A stretch of DNA of 6,418 bases from JACCTH01 sp036556085. GTDB lineage: Bacteria; Actinomycetota; Acidimicrobiia; Spongiisociales; ZC4RG35. The position numbers were made by a program, and so were the translations under genes. Shown piece after piece: positions 5,320 to 6,418 of the stretch. The DNA lies in contig DATBKE010000179.1 in assembly GCA_036556085.1 (NCBI GenBank), positions 1 to 6,418 of the forward strand, given 5' to 3'. The notes below the pieces were generated by a model. The model did not search any database. It saw only the letters and a list, made by a program, of their open reading frames with translations, and was not told the DNA's origin. Every line of letters starts with the position of its first letter. Within the stretch, counting starts at the first letter, position 1.

Positions 5320-5675
5320 CTCTCGACTACCGGCAGACCCGCTCGGAATTCGGTGGCCTCGAACGGCTTGACCACCGCGTAGTCGGCTCCCGCCCGGCGG
5401 GCGATGAACCGATCTGCCTCGCGGTCCAGCAGCAAGATCAGGTGCACGGGCCGCGCCCGCTCGATGGCCGCTGCATCCCGGATGGCGCGGACCACGGCCA
5501 TGCCCCCCATGCTCCCCACCTGCATGTCGACTGCCACTGCGTCCGGCCCCTCCTGGTTGACGGTCGCCACCGCCAGGCGGGGGTCATCTTGGCGGACCAG
5601 CTCCCAGCCATGGGGAAGAACCGATTTGACCCGGGTTTCCACCCAATCGGCGTCGGCTACCAGCAGCAACTTCAT
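5310..5675 (-). CDS. Stand-alone response-regulator receiver domain, atypical
   Basis: The protein has 121 residues from ATG 5675. The sequence opens straight into strand 1 (KLLLVADAD), so this start is preferred to a GTG 22 codons upstream that would run through the divergent gene. The receiver fold is clear: acidic pocket with D8 (position 7 is Ala where a second acidic residue is usual), probable phosphoacceptor D50 in AVAVD, then GSMGGMAVVRAIR as the loop and helix 3, AGADYAVVKPF with the conserved K103, and a final short helix. The switch Thr/Ser expected about 22 residues before the Lys falls on Leu (LILLLD, 79-84), so phosphorylation-driven switching may be altered. There is no output domain and no histidine kinase in the window. 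No Shine-Dalgarno is present. A TANNNT box 9 bases upstream of the ATG suggests a leaderless or nearly leaderless message. It is divergent from the NfeD-like gene. Confidence 0.82.
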   Translation of the reverse strand: MKLLLVADADWVETRVKSVLPHGWELVRQDDPRLAVATVNQEGPDAVAVDMQVGSMGGMAVVRAIRDAAAIERARPVHLILLLDREADRFIARRAGADYAVVKPFEATEFRAGLPVVESQA

Positions 5676-5684
5676 CGCCCGGCG

Positions 5685-5710
5685 ACTGTACCCGCGGGTA
5701 CCCGTACCAT
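5685..5710. promoter_or_regulatory. Divergent promoter pair with central palindrome
   Basis: Minus strand: TACAGT (5690-5685), 9 bases, then ATG 5675 of the receiver gene. Plus strand: TACCAT (5705-5710), 9 bases, then TTG 5720 of the NfeD-like gene. The two 9-base spacers are near copies (CGCCGGGCG and CGGCGGGCG). GTACCCGCGGGTAC at 5688-5701 is a perfect 14-base palindrome that covers part of the minus-strand -10 and lies just before the plus-strand one, with GGGTACCC (5696-5703) overlapping it. A protein bound here could block or balance both genes. Neither gene has a Shine-Dalgarno, which fits leaderless starts. No -35 boxes were identified. Confidence 0.45.
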
Positions 5711-5719
5711 CGGCGGGCG

Positions 5720-6418
5720 TTGACGAGGATCCTTCTCTCACTCTTCGGGCTCGCGTTGGCCGTCGCAGCCCAGGCCGGCGTGCCGGTCGTCGAGGTGGCA
5801 GAGGTGGGAGGTGTGCTCGACGCGAGGTCCATCCGCTACGTGAGCCAGACGATCGAGTCGGCGGCAGCCGAGGGCCGGGAGGTCCTGATCATCCAGCTGA
5901 GCTCCCGGGGGGTGGTCGCCCCCTCCGACCAGTTGGAGGAGCTGGCGAAGCTGGTGGCGGATCCTCCCCTGCCTTTGGTCTTTTGGGTAGGGCCACAGCC
6001 GTCGTTGGCTTACGGAGGCGCCTTGCAGTTGCTCTCCCTGGCCCCACTACGGACAGCGGCGCCCGGCACCGAGCTCGGGCACTGGAGCCCGTCGGTGGCA
6101 GGTGACCCAGCGGCGCCCGACCCAGGGGGCAGCTCCCCGGTGGGCGACGAGACGGTTGTGGTGTCGGCTCCGATCCCCGGCCTGGTCGACGAGCTGGCGC
6201 CGACGGTCCGCCAGCTGATCCAGTCACTCGACGGCCATGAGTTCACGATCGATGGCAAGACACGGACGGTGCAAACCATGACGCCGGTGGAGGCAGGCAT
6301 CACCACCGTCGACACCCGCTTCGTCTCGGAGCCGATCGGAGATCGCATCCTCCATCTGTCGACCAAGCCGGAAGCGGCATTCTTCTTCCTGATCGTCGGG
6401 CTGACAGTGGCGACGTTC
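5720..6418 (+). CDS. NfeD-like ClpP-fold membrane protein, probably protease-inactive (3' end outside window)
   Basis: The frame is open from TTG 5720 to the window end, giving 233 residues. TTG 5720 is chosen because it opens a signal peptide or anchor (TRILLSLFGLALAVAAQAG, 2-20) and no nearer upstream start exists. VPVVEVAEVGGVLDARSIRYVSQTIESAAAEG, then VLIIQLSSRGG-like strand and PLPLVFWVGP are the crotonase/ClpP-type core of NfeD-family membrane proteases. APGTELGHWSP (114-124) matches their conserved 'APGT-IG...P' segment. At the place of the catalytic Ser the sequence reads SLAYGGA (95-101), with Tyr/Gly instead, and there is no Lys between 78 and 179 where the catalytic Lys should be. 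About 12-25 residues after the core are a Pro/Gly/Asp-rich loop. A membrane span begins near 219-233; further spans and the OB-fold NfeD domain would follow outside the window. It likely sits in the membrane and works with a stomatin/flotillin-like partner, as family members often do. Confidence 0.72.
   Translation, partial: MTRILLSLFGLALAVAAQAGVPVVEVAEVGGVLDARSIRYVSQTIESAAAEGREVLIIQLSSRGVVAPSDQLEELAKLVADPPLPLVFWVGPQPSLAYGGALQLLSLAPLRTAAPGTELGHWSPSVAGDPAAPDPGGSSPVGDETVVVSAPIPGLVDELAPTVRQLIQSLDGHEFTIDGKTRTVQTMTPVEAGITTVDTRFVSEPIGDRILHLSTKPEAAFFFLIVGLTVATF

Noticed and set aside
5404..6105. Plus-strand open frame of 233 codons
   Set aside because: It runs antisense through the receiver gene and then out of frame through the NfeD-like gene, and becomes an Arg/Gly-rich low-complexity sequence.

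Overview
This 6.4 kb window is high-G+C chromosomal DNA (about 60-65% by eye, not computed), most likely from an actinobacterium and perhaps from the Acidimicrobiia. The evidence is the strong preference for G or C at third codon positions, several starts without a ribosome binding site that may be leaderless, TANNNT-type -10 boxes, an actinobacterial-style ECF sigma/membrane partner pair and an NfeD-like ClpP-fold protein. The class-level assignment is inference. There is no CRISPR array, transposase, phage gene or rRNA.

Left part (1-2572). The window opens on the last 36 codons of aspartate-semialdehyde dehydrogenase (asd). Facing it is a secreted CAP/SCP-domain protein with a Thr/Pro-rich linker on the minus strand, and a GC-rich hairpin lies between the two stops. 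A 302-base gap with an unexplained inverted repeat follows. Then come a GNAT-type acetyltransferase ended by a convincing hairpin-plus-T terminator, and a six-span DUF998-type membrane protein.

Middle part (2573-4811). After a roughly 300-base stretch with only one doubtful minus-strand reading frame, there is a two-gene regulatory unit. It consists of a short ECF sigma factor and, overlapping it by 8 bases, a single-span membrane protein that is probably its anti-sigma partner. The partner's outer part is an internal duplication of two Cys-containing modules, and it has a second in-frame start with its own good Shine-Dalgarno just before the membrane span. A GGCAC-N16-CGTC motif upstream suggests that the sigma factor reads its own operon. 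Convergent with this unit is a complete tRNA-Pro(CGG) gene on the minus strand, with inverted repeats separating the two.

Right part (4886-6418). A small unknown protein (+) overlaps the 3' end of a stand-alone response-regulator receiver domain (-) by a 10-base perfect palindrome that contains both stop codons. The receiver gene is divergent from an NfeD-like ClpP-fold membrane protein that runs off the window. Between their starts are two mirror-image -10 boxes, each 9 bases from its start codon, with a 14-base palindrome lying between and overlapping the boxes. This looks like a compact, co-controlled divergent leaderless promoter pair. The NfeD-like protein appears to lack the catalytic Ser and Lys of the protease family, and the receiver lacks the usual switch Thr/Ser.
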